Positions 39,301 to 53,110 of a stretch of DNA of 64,000 bases are shown in pieces. The DNA is from Lamellibrachia columna. Its lineage: Eukaryota; Annelida; Polychaeta; Sabellida; Siboglinidae. Position 1 is the stretch's first letter. Each line of letters starts with the position of its first letter. The stretch lies in assembly GCA_963662155.1 (NCBI GenBank), contig OY759269.1, positions 15,884,763-15,948,762 on the forward strand. The letters run 5' to 3'. Both the position numbers and the translations under genes were made by a program. Under the pieces are notes generated by a model. That model saw only the letters and a program-made list of their open reading frames with translations. It ran no database searches and was not told the origin of the DNA.

Positions 39301-39301
<1 letters not shown>

Positions 39302-39576
39302 GCAGAACAACAACGCAAGCCAGGTATATATTGAAGTAGGCCAACTGAATGACATGTAGTTTTATTAATATTCATGAGTTTAGTAATTGTGTAAACATTA
39401 ATAATCAAGCGACAATTAACCACAGCAAGCATAACGGACCCAGACTGCTAATTTCACATAATAGGTATAACTCGACAACGTATTAAGTGTGTCAACCATT
39501 GGTAACAATATTATGACTACTAAATAAACCACTACAAGCTAATCTGTTCATTTCACCATGTGGGTGGGGGTCACTC

Positions 39577-40405
39577 CGCGGGTTGGAGTTTTTTGTCTTC
39601 TTCTTGTTTCTCCTAACATCACAGATATGCAGGATGTCGTTGGTCATCCACGGTTGGATCTTTTCCACTTTTTTTGTGCAAATTCTGGGTCCTTCATTTT
39701 CTCGATGTCAAATCGAATACTTTATTTTTTTCTGGTGATGCATCTTCGTCAGCTTGAGTTCGACGTTGCCAGAACCATGCCATAGTCGCTATCTATGTCA
39801 GACCCTGGGGATGTTCTGGTGGTTGCCTTGTTGATACAGGATTTGAAACGTGTTGGTGTGAGTATGAGGTCAATCTGGATGTGTATTTTTAGGCGAGTGC
39901 CACGTTGTTCTCCTCGATGGTTTGTGCGGGTGTAACGTGTTCGCCAAGTGAGTTTATAAGTTCTTGCGAATTTAAGAAGTCGTAGTCCTATATCATTGGT
40001 TTCTCCGGTGCCATAGCGGCTTACAGTTCCAGCCCATTGTTCATATGCATATGGTCCGATTTTGCATTCCAGTCTCCTTGCACGATGGGGAAGTCTTTTC
40101 TTGGAGCTTTCTTGATAGTGTTCTCCAGCTCTTCGTAGAAGACTTCGATCACATCGTCGTCGTAATCTGATGTTGGAGCATATACTTGAATAAGGTTGTG
40201 ATGTGTCGATGTTTAGCGGAGATTCGTATTAAAACCAACCTACTGTATATTGGCGTAGAGCTGATGACAGGGTTTGCTATATTCTTGTTCACAGGGAATG
40301 CAAACCCATTTTGGTATTTGAATTCATCTCCGCTGTACCATAGTCTCTGTTGTACCACATTTTGTGTCCTTCCTCTATTGTTATATCGCCAACACCTGTC
40401 CACCT
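39577..40405 (-). pseudogene. RTE-like LINE endonuclease fragment (unit A)
   Basis: The minus strand contains degraded counterparts of the fragment at 45,819-46,790: the EN C-terminal part with an IDLILTPTRF-like run and the region before it (FKYQNGFAFPVNKNI). Many stops are present. It reads as the endonuclease found in RTE-type LINEs and in proteins derived from them (the craniofacial development protein 2 type). Confidence 0.6.
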
Positions 40406-40439
40406 GACATCAGCCAGTCATACCCTCCTTCAACCAGAC

Positions 40440-40740
40440 CACATTTCGCTCATCAGTGTGTCTTATGATAATGTCATCGGGGTACTAAGAACCACCAATG
40501 TAAATAAAACGTTTGGCCCTGATAATATATCAGTTGTAATCCTCAGGGAACGTGCCACCTAATTAGAAGATCCAGTAATTGTACTTTTTAATATGTCCTT
40601 AAACTCTGGACCTTTTCCAACCTGTTTTAAACGCGCAAATGTTATTCCTGTGAATAAGAAGGAGACAAACGAAATGTCTGTAACTAGAGACCTATCTCTC
40701 TTTTACCGCTATTTAGTAAAAGCACAATGTATTTAACAGA
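40440..40740 (+). pseudogene. LINE reverse transcriptase N-terminal fragment
   Basis: The plus frame reads TNVNKTFGPDNISVVILRER, then after a stop LFNMSLNSGPFPTCFKRANV and IPVNKKE. This is the start of a LINE polymerase (K..GPD.I....L, S...G.FP..FK.A.V.P..KK). It is short, with no flanking endonuclease in frame. Confidence 0.6.
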
Positions 40741-40854
40741 ACCCACTTGTGATATATTTATAGGAACCAATACTTTTAGATATGTAATTCAAAAACCTTT
40801 TTATGTGTAATAATAATGTCTTAGCTTGCTATGTTAGTAATGTCGGTATATCTC

Positions 40855-43378
<2,524 letters not shown>

Positions 43379-43678
43379 GCCCTACACGTCGAAGTTTTAA
43401 ATCTAGACAATCCTGAAGAACGTCCATCCGTCAATGGGAGGGAGGGTGGGCAAATTGTTTAACCACTCAGATTAAACACGAACTTAATCAATACACGCAC
43501 AAAACTAATCTAGCAACAACTAACACTACACAGTAATTCGCAAATCAAAAATCCAACAAAGGCAAACTTTTCCTTGGAAACTCTACGCAATTCCGAAGAA
43601 AGAGAGGCCGGCACTACGGCCGCACTCGCTTATATAGCGTTAACTAGCGCGCATGCCCGAGTCGCCGTGCATACAAGC

Positions 43679-44365
43679 AAGCCCTCGTTTGCGCTGATGG
43701 CTGCTGGAGTCAACGAGTACAAGATAACCATCGTCAACGCGTCCTTGTTCGTCAAGAAGGCCACCATCAATCCGGCCGTGCATATGGCTCACATCAAGGC
43801 TCTTGAGCGGAACACGGTCAAGTATCCGTTACGACCCGTCGAATGCAAGGTGTACTCCATTCCCGCGGGAGCTCTGTCGCACACGCACGAGAACCTGTTC
43901 CTCGGCGCCCTGCCGAAACGTCTCGTACTGTGCTGCATCGACAACGACGCCTACAACGGCACGTACGCTACAAACCCGTTTCACGCCAAGAACAACGCCA
44001 TAAGCTTCCACTCGGTGTACGTGGACGGTCGTCAGATACCCGCCAAACCCTTCCAGCCCAACTTCGCAGAAAACCTCTTCGCCAGGAGCTACGCGAGCCT
44101 GTTCACCTCGACCGGCAAGATATGGCAGGACGAGGGGAACGGTCTGACTCGCGACGAGTACCGAGACGGCTACACCTTCTTCTGTTTCGACCTGACCCCC
44201 GACCAGTGCGACGGTCCCTGCTTCAATCTGGTACAAAAGGGCAACCTGCGCATAGAATTTCATTTCCGAGAAGCGCTTCGGACCACCGTGAACGTCGTCG
44301 CCTACGCCGAATTCGAGTCCGTGCTGGAAATCGACAAGAACCGCAACGTCATCTACGACTACTGA
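43679..44365 (+). pseudogene. Polinton hexon-like major capsid protein, C-terminal part
   Basis: About 229 codons ending in TGA at 44,363 correspond to the C-terminal portion of the hexon-like double-jelly-roll protein of Polintons (database annotation often 'F54H12.2-like'). Visible blocks: LFLGALPKRLVLCCIDNDAY, NPFHAK, YVDGRQIPAKPFQPNF, DEYRDGYTFFCFDLTPDQCD, NLRIEFHF and ending NVIYDY. The family is usually 450 residues or more, so roughly the N-terminal half is gone. The open frame runs on upstream (from 43,574) only because the ~57 bp direct-repeat sequence happens to be open. The frame has no stops and strongly GC-rich third positions, unlike the flanking DNA. Confidence 0.75.
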
Positions 44366-44366
44366 G

Positions 44367-44846
44367 ATGGACACCCTACAGATCGCCCGTCTACTGGCGA
44401 TGGATCCGAACACCGCGTCCGTCTTTGGCGGCGTCGTACCCAGAGATGGACTGCCTACAACAATTGACGCTTTGCCGATCGCCTTCGTGTGCAACACCGA
44501 CGACGGCGACGAACCGGGCGAACATTGGATAGCGCTGTACCTGTCCTCCGACGGGCGCGGCGAATACTTCTGTTCGTACGGTCTGCCGCCTCGTCACGCG
44601 GCGTTCCGCTCCTTCTTGAACAAACACTGTTCCGAGTGGACTCATAATAGCAAGAGACTTCAGAGTCCTCTGTCTAACGTTTGCGGACAATATTGCGCCA
44701 CTTATATCATGCTTCGTTGTAACGGTTCTCCTATGAGAACTTTCGTCAACGCTTTCCACACCGATCTGGTCGCTAACGATTGTCGCGTGTTCGATTGGAT
44801 TAACCTGCTGAAAAAGGGTATACCGTACTATCGCATATCGTACTGA
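44367..44846 (+). CDS. Polinton adenain-like cysteine protease
   Basis: A 159-residue intact frame directly after the hexon stop. His53 in EHWIALYL, Gln99 in RLQSPLSN and Cys106 in VCGQYCATYIM fit the His, Gln and Cys of adenovirus-type (C5, Ulp1-like) proteases that cleave capsid precursors. The acidic member of the triad is expected in the YF-x-SYG segment, but here the sequence is EYFCSYG with Cys69 at that place; Glu66 is nearby. That substitution may mean loss of activity. Length is near the family's usual range for Polintons. GC-rich codon use matches the hexon remnant. Confidence 0.8.
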   Translation: MDTLQIARLLAMDPNTASVFGGVVPRDGLPTTIDALPIAFVCNTDDGDEPGEHWIALYLSSDGRGEYFCSYGLPPRHAAFRSFLNKHCSEWTHNSKRLQSPLSNVCGQYCATYIMLRCNGSPMRTFVNAFHTDLVANDCRVFDWINLLKKGIPYYRISY

Positions 44847-45050
44847 GCCTCTGGCGCGGTGGTCGCTCCGCCCGCAAGCTCGCCCTCGAACCACTGGCGC
44901 GGTGGAGACGCCCGTAAGTTCGCGACCTGTGGCGCGATGGTCACCATTCGCAAGTCGCCTCGTCATCGTCTTCATCTTCATCATACCCTGCTCGTTGTAT
45001 CCAATCACATACGATCGCCTCGTTTGTACTGCTGCCGCTTTGTTGTATTC

Positions 45051-45056
45051 AATAAA
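45051..45056 (+). promoter_or_regulatory. Polyadenylation signal after the protease gene
   Basis: AATAAA within TTCAATAAAATATGTGTG, about 200 bp after the protease stop, followed by a GT-rich stretch. It is a plausible shared 3' end for hexon and protease transcripts. Confidence 0.5.
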
Positions 45057-45130
45057 ATATGTGTGCACCGTACGATTTCGTTCGTCTCCTTACTAGGTTA
45101 ATGACCCTTCGGTAAACGTAACTAGGTCAA

Positions 45131-45345
45131 TGTTCGTTCCTCTTCCAGTCGCTAGGGGGCGCTTAGGTTACCCAGAAGGCACTGCGCTCAGGAGGCGCTC
45201 TGATTGGCTGCGCGCACCCGAAGTCGTTCATGCGTGAACAGGCCGCTAGGGGGCGCTCTGATTGGCTGCGCGCACCCGACGTCGTTCATGCGTGAACAGG
45301 CCGCTAGGGGGCGCTCTGACCCGAAATCAGTCATGCGTCGCCTCC
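45131..45345 (+). repeat. 58 bp GC-rich tandem repeat at the Polinton fragment end
   Basis: The unit contains CGCTAGGGGGCGCTCTGATT, GGCTGCGCGCACCCGA and GTCGTTCATGCGTGAACAGG. About three partial to full copies. Each unit carries an inverted CCAAT box (ATTGGCTG). The reverse complement of this family forms the array at 54,110-54,770. Confidence 0.9.
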
Positions 45346-45561
45346 TCGTTTACGTACTCAGAAACTTCCACTAACTACTTACGGCCGCACTCGCTTATAT
45401 AGCGTTAATTAGCGCGCATGCCCGAGTCGCCGTGCATTCTCTCGTAGCCCAAACGAGTATCGTCGTAACAACTATGATGCTAAAGCATATTACATGAATT
45501 AAGTTATGTTGTCATTCCACTTAAACGACAGTACGTCCCCGCTGTTTACATACATCCATTT

Positions 45562-45818
45562 ATGCAGAACAACAACGCAAGTCATGTATAGATTGAAGTA
45601 GGCCAGCTGAATGACATGTAGTTTTATTAATATTCATCAGTTTAGCAATTGTGTAAGCATTAATAATCAAGCGACAATTACCCACAGCAAGCATGCCGGC
45701 CCCAGACTGCTAATTTCACATAATAAGTATAATTAGACAACGTATTAAGTGTGTCAACCATTGGTAACAATATTATGACTACTAAATAAATCACTACAAG
45801 CTAATCTGTTCATTTCAC
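45562..45818. repeat. Third copy of the ~260 bp flank
   Basis: Matches 39,300-39,576 and 43,101-43,378 (ATGCAGAACAACAACGCAAG and following). An 18 bp deletion removes CCATGTGGGTGGGGGT-like sequence near 45,816. Confidence 0.9.
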
Positions 45819-46790
45819 TCCGCGGGGTGGAGTTTTTTGTCTTCTTCTTGTTTCTCCTAACACCGCAGATATGCAGGATGTCGTTGGTAATCCACGGTTG
45901 GATCTTTTTACACTCTTTGTGCAATTTCTGGGTCCTTCATTTTCTCGATGTCAAATCGAATACTTTAGTTTTTTTCTGGTGATGTATCTTCGTCAGCTTG
46001 AATTTCAATGTTGCCAGAACCATGCCATAGTCGCTGTCTGTGTCAGACCCTGGGGATGTTCTGGTGGTTGCCTTGTTGATACAGGATTTGAAACGTGTTG
46101 GTGTGAGTATGAGGTCAATCTGGATGTGTATTTTTAGGCGAGTGACACATTGTTCTCCTCGATGGTTTGTGCAGGTGTACCGTGTTCGCCAAGGTGAGTT
46201 TATAAGTTCGTGCGAATTTAAGAAGTCGTAGTCCTCTGTCATTGGTTTCTCCGGTGCCATAGCGGCCTACAGTTCTAGGCAATTGTTCATATGCATCTGG
46301 GTCGATTTTGCATTCCAGTCTCCTTGCACGATGGGGAAGTCTTTTCTTGGAGCTTTCTTGATAGTGTTCTCCAGCTCTTCGTAGAAGACTTCGATCACAT
46401 CGTCGTCGTAATCTGATATTGGAGCATATACTTGAATAAAGTTTTGATGTGTTGATGTTTAGCGGAGATTCGTATTAAAACCAGCCTAGAGCTGATGACA
46501 GCGTTTGCTATATTCTTGTTCACAGGGAATGCAAACCCATTTTGGTATTTGAATTCATCTCCGCTGTACCACATTTTCTGCTATACCACAGTTTGTGTCC
46601 TTCCTCTATTGTTGTATCGCCAACACCTGTCCATCTGACTTCATCCAGTCCAAGAATTTCCCACCGATATCCGGATAGTTCATGAGTTAGTTCTTTTTTT
46701 CTTTTCCGCAAGCATATAGGATGCGGACATTCCACCTTCCTATGATGGTTTTCTCAGTTACTTACTCCAATTCCCTCCTTGCGCCGTCAA
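45819..46790 (-). pseudogene. RTE-like LINE endonuclease fragment (unit B)
   Basis: Near 46,740 the minus strand reads WNVRILYACGKxKKELTHEL, then SGYRWEILGLDEVRWTGVGD and TTIEEGHKLWYS. After decay, at 46,260-45,940, it reads HIQIDLILTPTRFKSCINKA, then SDYGMVLATLKFKL. These are the N- and C-terminal parts of the RTE-type endonuclease (WNVRTL, LGL.E.RWTG, IDYIL...R, SDH.LV). Stops and frame breaks are frequent. Confidence 0.7.
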
Positions 46791-47135
46791 CCACACAAGG
46801 CGGAGGGCAATCGTCCCCACCCATCTCTATCTTCAGTCATTCTTTCAACGTCTATTTCTTATCTTTTTGGGTTTACGACTCTCTTGTGATGGTTCGTTGG
46901 TATGTTTCCTCTGGTCGTCATCGTTTCCTCTTTCCAGATGTTTTCTAGTACCACGCCTATCTTGGAGTTCTTGTTAGCGGTATTCTAAGGACATGACCCA
47001 AATATCTTCTTTTCGATATTGTTTTCAGCATTTGCATTGAACTTCTTCCTCGTTGGTGATTAATTCCTTCCTTCTGTTGTTTAAAAGTCCGCGCAAGCAT
47101 CTGATCTGGAAACTTGCTAGTTTCAGTTCTATGAT
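46791..47135 (-). pseudogene. RTE-like LINE ORF 3' end
   Basis: The minus strand reads ISKRRYLGHVLRIPLTRTPR, then ...DRDGWGRLPSALCG. This is the C-terminal tail motif of RTE-group LINEs (R.LGHVLRMP, and DR..WR..V.ALC). It lies immediately 5' (in minus-strand sense) of the endonuclease start at 46,790, a head-to-tail arrangement of two element pieces. Confidence 0.65.
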
Positions 47136-47400
47136 TTGGTTGTTTTCCATGTTTAAGATAAATCGAGAATAAATAATATAACATTGCTGTTGAAAATTCT
47201 GATTTTTTTCTTTATATCTATACCAGGCAAGACATATTCCCGAATTTACACAATCAATAGATAATTTGTTTCATTAATTTATTATCCTTTTTGAAAAATA
47301 AACTGTTTACATACAATGTCACGTTTGTCTACTAACGTTAAATTATATTTTTATAATTAAATTTAATAGTAAAGTCTCGTAAGGTGACGCCAACGAAAAA
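47136..47400. other. Intergenic, no gene seen
   Basis: AT-rich spacer before segmental duplication copy B. Confidence 0.4.
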
Positions 47401-47571
47401 GTAATTGTGGTCTCTTTCCTGTGGTGGAAAATTATCACAAGTCCACATGTGGAAGACAAATTGTGTTTATTTTTATTAAAGCAAATCGTGCACGTCCATC
47501 AAAATATACAGACATAACATAATACAGCCAATTAACTATTATTCATCATTGATGCAATTTTCCCAACAAGA

Positions 47572-48110
47572 TTTAATAAGTTTTAATAAATTTGCCATCC
47601 AAGCCAAAGGCCCAGATGGCAAGTGGACAAGGAAGCCATTGGTTTATCGAGAGTCCAACAATGTCCATCTACGTGTAACCCGCCCTCCTGAGATATGTGT
47701 CAACCTTGTTTTTAAACATATTCACGCTGCTAGCAGTTATACAATCCGTAGACAATTTGTTCCATAAATTTATTTTCCTGTGTGAGAAAGAGTACTTCCT
47801 GATATCCAATCTACACTGATCCTTTACTAATTTCACCTAATGTCCTCTAGTTCTGCTATCTTTCTTCATTGAGAAAAACACATTTCTATCAATATTTTCA
47901 AACCCATTCAATATCTTAGAAACTTCAATCTGATCTCCTCTTAACCTCCTTGTATCTAGAGTTGTTAAACCACATTCTTTCAGGCATTCTCCATAACTGA
48001 GGTCTCTCAGTTATGGAATAATTTTAGTTGCTCTCCTCTGTATGCGTTCAAGCTTATCTATATCCTTCTTACGATATGGTCTCCACGCTTGTATACAAGT
48101 ATATGTTGAA
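47572..48110 (-). mobile_element. LINE 3' end inserted in copy B
   Basis: The minus strand matches the plus-strand fragment at 52,660-53,110: IPQLRDLSYG..LKECGLTT, LRGDQIEV, VKLVKDQCRLDIRKYSFSHR, and WNKLSTDCIT.....FKNK.DTYLRRAGYT. This is the polymerase C-terminus of a CR1/Jockey-type LINE. It is truncated at the 5' side and absent from copy A, so it inserted after duplication. Confidence 0.75.
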
Positions 48111-48617
48111 GATTATTTTTATAGCTTCGAAATCTTCGTGGACATAATGTCAGATTCACAAAATAAGTGCAATAATGGTATGGGTTTACACACCTTTTTA
48201 TTAATTATTATATAACTAAATATTATTAAATATATTTATTCGTAAGTAGTTTAATATTTTTTGTGTGATACGAACATGGCGTAAGGAGCTGAAGCAACTT
48301 GTTTCTTTGTTGATGAACATTAATTACCACGACCATTTCCAATATTTCCAAGCATTTTTTTTATTTATTCCTTTGCGATTTAAAATGATTTAGTGTCGGA
48401 GAAGTAAGTAGTATGACAATAATAAGTGTATGCACACTCTACCACGGTGTTGCCACTAACACGAAACTTCATTGTTAGTTTGTAAACTACACGTTCTTCT
48501 GTAATGGGTATATTAGTGGAAGTAAACAATTGGTTGATTAAAAACGGTGTACATGTAAATGTTTATCATGCATGCATCTACTACTAATTTATCCATTTAT
48601 CGGCTACCGACCAACAT

Positions 48618-48808
48618 CTAGACAATGACGGTGTCTGCTTCTTCTACGCTAACCTCCTCGACAATAATACGGACGGTTGCCACCCACCCGGTATAGCTAT
48701 CGCCAATGTTGTACTTCGATTGATCCCATCCCTCCCCATCCACACAGTCTCCAGTGTTCCAGGCGACACGCACATCGCCCGCAGCTACGCCTCGGCAGTA
48801 GCCCTCCA
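48618..48808 (-). CDS. CTHRC1-like gene, terminal coding exon (copy B)
   Basis: Acceptor CTGTTTCAG (AG at 48,809-48,810), then VEGYCRGVAAGDVRVAWNTG to DSYTGWVATVRIIVEEV and stop TAG at 48,618-48,620. The same length as the copy A exon, with conservative changes and no lesion. Joins in phase with 49,067-49,274. Confidence 0.75.
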
Positions 48809-49066
48809 CTGAAACAGAACAACATCTTCACTGCAGCAGCAAAAACAGTGTGAAAAACATCACGGAAGAGGAGGTGTTGCACTCACTCAATCGCTGACCT
48901 AGATGACCGTTGTGGTGCATGTCTGGATGAATCATCTACTATCACGGAATCAGACATTTTTAATGCTAATAATAATACACAAAGCATTTATAGTTTATTT
49001 AAACACACTAAGCATTTATTGTGGCTAGAATGATGTAAATAGAGTGCATTGAAAATGCCCACCCAC

Positions 49067-49274
49067 CATATGCCGGCCTGTGCATGTTGGTGCCTTTGAT
49101 ATGTGTGAGTAGCTGTGTGTCGATGGTCCTCGGGCCGCTGCACTCCTGCCCGTTGATAGTGAAGAACCAGCGGCGACAAGAGCCGTACTTGTTGCCGTTG
49201 TGTATCAGTCGCAAATCACCGTTCCACACGACTCGCAGCACCGTGTCATCCCGCTTCTTGACGAACTCACACGA
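49067..49274 (-). CDS. CTHRC1-like gene, penultimate coding exon (copy B)
   Basis: A 208 bp exon, acceptor AG at 49,275-49,276, donor GTGGGT from 49,066. Reads SCEFVKKRDDTVLRVVWNGD, LRLIHNG, GSCRRWFFTINGQECSGP, TIDTQLL and MHRPAY. The LID to LIH and LYACNGAN to LLTHIKGT differences from copy A are amino-acid changes without indels. No earlier exon of this copy is visible upstream to 50.5 kb. Confidence 0.75.
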
Positions 49275-50163
49275 CTGTAACAAGAATGAAGAAACGATAC
49301 AGTACATTGACATATCGGTGCCGTGATAGCAAGCATTTTTGTCATAACTTATAATAAACAATTTTATTGTGTCAATATTTGTATTATGTTCCATCACCAA
49401 TGTCATCAAACAGAGAAGACTCCAATTGTTTGGACACGATTGGCGTAAGCCAAGAGAAAACATTTTTAATCTTGTATTCAAGGAAGACTTGAAATGACAC
49501 CGGAATAGATCAAGCGACCATGTCAGAAACGATACTGCTCTTCCGCTGTTGATAGCAGAGAGGTAAGCAGTGAATAGAGCAGGATGAAGGGGTGCAAACT
49601 CTTGGAGGACAACGATGGGTCAATATTGCCTGAGTTTAAGTTATGTATGTCAGTAATGTGCATTTACGTGTGGCTGTGATTACTTGCATTTGCTCTATTC
49701 GACCATCCTATCAACCAAGCGCGAAGTCCTTTCTCTGTTTGTGTAGCTAATCCGACTACTGAGTGGTTGTAAATGGACAATCCGCAATGCACTGACATTA
49801 GACAGGCATGGCAAGGATTGCCGATGTGAGATGCATATACAATAAACAAAGCCTGTTCGTTCAGACACGCAGAGATTAGTGGTCACAAACTAATCAGATG
49901 TAAAACAATGTCTAGCTTTGTAAAACACACGAAAAAACATCAACTTGCAGCTTCAATCTATTGAAGCTGAAGGACGCGGACAAAGCGATATTCCAATATA
50001 TGATGGGAAGTAATCGAAGAAGATTAAGTTCGCAATGAAGACGGAGAGACGACATAAAGGAGTAGACGAAGATATATTAGAATGAATCGAACATGAAAGT
50101 GAAAGACGTGTAGGATGGGAACCATATGCAATGAGTGGCGTATTCTGCAAACACGGAGAAAAC

Positions 50164-50167
<4 letters not shown>

Positions 50168-50249
<82 letters not shown>
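50168..50249. repeat. (AT)n microsatellite
   Basis: An 82 bp TA run inside copy B, absent at the matching place in copy A (~17,790). Confidence 0.95.
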
Positions 50250-50252
<3 letters not shown>

Positions 50253-50469
50253 TATCTGTTGTTTCAATATGCAAACGTACTCACGTAAACAAGACCGTTT
50301 TCCCTTTCCTCATTCAACCCCCGCCTTGAACACTGCTTCAAGTTGACAGCCGATTGGCTACTTCCTCCGACAGCGCCTGCAATGACGATAAAAGGTAAAT
50401 GTGTGTTCTTACATAGCTTGGCATCCAGTCGCAATATGACTCAAATAAGTTTTTCATGGTTCACCACCG

Positions 50470-51535
50470 GTCATCATCACCAGTCTTATTTGGAAGCAGC
50501 AATTTAGAGACACCAACTTGCCCAATGCATACACAGGGGAAAGTGGGGCACAACAGTGTGTAATGCTAAGCGCACATTGCTAAACGTTTATTGCATGTCG
50601 CGCCATTGCAAGATTAGCAACTATTTTCCTTTTAGTGGTTATGCGACTGGGTCAGCGAACATCGCACGACTCTATTTGACTGGTTAGCGTACATTACACT
50701 ACAAACGTTGGCGCAACTCGTGTGCCCACCGCCGATATCGGGGCGTTATTTTCGGGAACTACAGGCACGTTAAGGTGCCGGATATATTGAGTACGATAAC
50801 TTTTTCTTAATTTCCTCAGCTGTAAACAAAGGAAAGAGGCATTTGTTGTCATTTTACAATAACATCAAACATTAAGAAATCACCACACACCGTCAATATA
50901 CAAATATGTACAACATTTCACCAGAATGAGTCAAGGAAAGTACTACTTATTTCATCAAGTGTAAAATATATTCTATATGGTAACTCCTATTTAAATTTAG
51001 CAACTATAATTGCATGATATATAAAGTCGTACTATTTGTATGTATACATTTTGTTGTCAGTTTATGGCTCGTCCAAATTCATTGTACTCTTACTATTTTT
51101 CAAATGTAACTCAGCTAGTTTGTCTATTTCCTGAAAATTATTTTCCAATAGGAAACACACATATTTGTCTATATGAACACATTAAGTCGTAATAAAAGTC
51201 ATGGTTGTGAGGGTATGCACCTAAGATATCATAAAAAAAACTAACCACGTGCAACTAAAATCAAGAATACCACTACAGTGGTTTACACAGAATGTGTTCT
51301 AAAAGTTGGAAATTCCAGTCATTTCTCCGAATGACCGAGGTCTGACAGTTCTCGGGTTAACCGAGACTACAATTTGTGAATTAAGGGAGGCCGGCATACA
51401 CAGAACCAACGCAACGTCTCAAACAAACGCGTTATTTTGCCAGAAAGAAGACTATTTTAGTAAACAAAGGCCGTGTTACATTAGTTGAGTTTCATTTGGC
51501 GAGCGAATAATGCCAGAATACCACATATGCAACTA

Positions 51536-51618
<83 letters not shown>

Positions 51619-52640
51619 ATACATGTTGCCTCTCTGTCTTCGTCCATAGGCGATGTCATCTTGGAGTTTAGTATAGAAACGATCACATCAGAACATGCTG
51701 CACTGCCACTAGCCCGTTGCTGCGACTGATTTTTTTTACTTCCTGACCAGCGTATATCGGCCGATTCCGCGGGCGTCTTGTCATAGACCAGCGCATATTA
51801 CACAACATTAATTTTCGCGATTTAATTTTCGAATCGGTTCAACAATTGTTGCGACGGTCAAATCAACACGCGAATCGAGTTGTGTTGTGTTATGTTGCGG
51901 ACCAGCGTCCATCGCATGACTGATCAGTTTAAGTACACGACTCGCACCAAAGGTTTAGCAATGTACGCCTAGAATAAACAGTGAACAGTATGAGGTTGTA
52001 GACTATGAAGTTATGTGTACATAACAGGGACATTAGTTTTGTCAGATGGAAAACAAGAAACTACGGCCATCCATATGATTGAAAACATATTGTCTCACTG
52101 TGCCCAACTAGCGGGTTCTTTGAGACACGCAGAAGAGTGAGTTATTATGTGTGAGAGGCCCATATATATATATTACGAAGTGGTTAGCGCTCCGGACCCT
52201 TCGGCATAAATATACAGCTATTGGTCCGGCTCTCTTTCCGCCTTGTATGTGCAGTAAGCATGTGCGCGTATTCCCGGCGGGATATAATGTGCGCGTGCAG
52301 ACGGTCAACAAATCATTAATAAACCAGGGCAGGTGCTAAGCACCGGAATATTATCGGGATTTGTGTATTTATGCACTTGATCGTACATATAATTGTTCAA
52401 TTAGACACAAATCATGCTCTAATATCACAATAAATATGTTCCTCGACATTTCGAAGACCAAGATATAGGCCATTTGTTTAACTACGTTAGATGTGCGGCA
52501 GTTAGTGCTGCACTGTTTTAGTGCCGGACCTATACAGTATGCAAGCATAGCTGACTCATACTTTATCCGATAGTGACGAAACGTTAAGTGCTGCTATTTT
52601 TACCGGCAAATTCTCATTGCTGTTTTGCACTGCTTCCTGG
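50470..52640. other. Intergenic, with (AT)n at 51,540-51,621
   Basis: No gene recognised. Apart from the (AT)n, the sequence shows only short unsupported frames. A repeated ACCAGCG(T/C)ATAT-type phrase occurs near 51,747, 51,788 and 51,900. Confidence 0.5.
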
Positions 52641-52659
52641 TCCGGACCTATAGCAACAG

Positions 52660-53110
52660 CATACATTATTATAGAGAGAGCAACTAAAATTATTCCAGAG
52701 AGAGCAACCAAAATTATTCCAGAACTGAGAGACCTTAGTTATGAAGAACGCTTGAAAGAATGTGGTTTAACAACTCTAGAGACAAGAAATTTAAGAGGAG
52801 ATCAGATTGAAGTTTTTTTAAGATATTGAATGGGTATGAAAATATTTATAGAAATATGTTTTTCTCACTCAAGAAAGATTGTAGAACTAGAGTGCATGAT
52901 GTAAAATTAGTAAAGGATCAGTGTAGATTGGATATCAGGAAGTACTCGTTCTCACAGAGGACAATAAATGAATGGAACAAATTGTCTACGGATTGTGTAA
53001 CTGCTAACAACGTGGATATATTTAAAAACAAGTTTGACACATATCTCAGGAGGGCGGGTTACACGTAAATGAACATTGTTGGACTCTCGACAAGCCAAAG
53101 GCGTCCTTGT
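52660..53110 (+). mobile_element. LINE 3' end, CR1/Jockey type
   Basis: Reads RATKIIPELRDLSYEERLKE, CGLTTLETRNLRGDQIEV, then after a frameshift near 52,820 LNGYENIYRNMFFSLKKD, VKLVKDQCRLDIRKYSFSQR and FKNKFDTYLRRAGYT*. A 24 bp tandem duplication (IERATKIIPERATKIIP) marks the 5' break. Same family as 47,572-48,110. Confidence 0.75.

Larger units (their letters stand above)
36912..40850. repeat. Tandem segmental duplication, unit A
   Basis: Collinear with 40,860-43,378 plus 45,819-46,640. The left edge includes 33,125-33,167, split off by the LINE. Contains an extra ~84 bp tandem duplication at about 38,000-38,085 (ACTCTCTTCTC.G.GAATTCA twice) that unit B lacks. No gene is convincingly conserved between the units; matched short ORFs diverge into stops. 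Confidence 0.85.
47400..50470. repeat. Segmental duplication, copy B
   Basis: Partner of 15,230-18,070 (see that entry for block matches). Contains the second pair of CTHRC1-like exons. Confidence 0.85.

Noticed and set aside
43829..44532. Long frames antisense to or overlapping the hexon-like gene
   Set aside because: They are GC-rich shadow frames of the hexon and protease genes.
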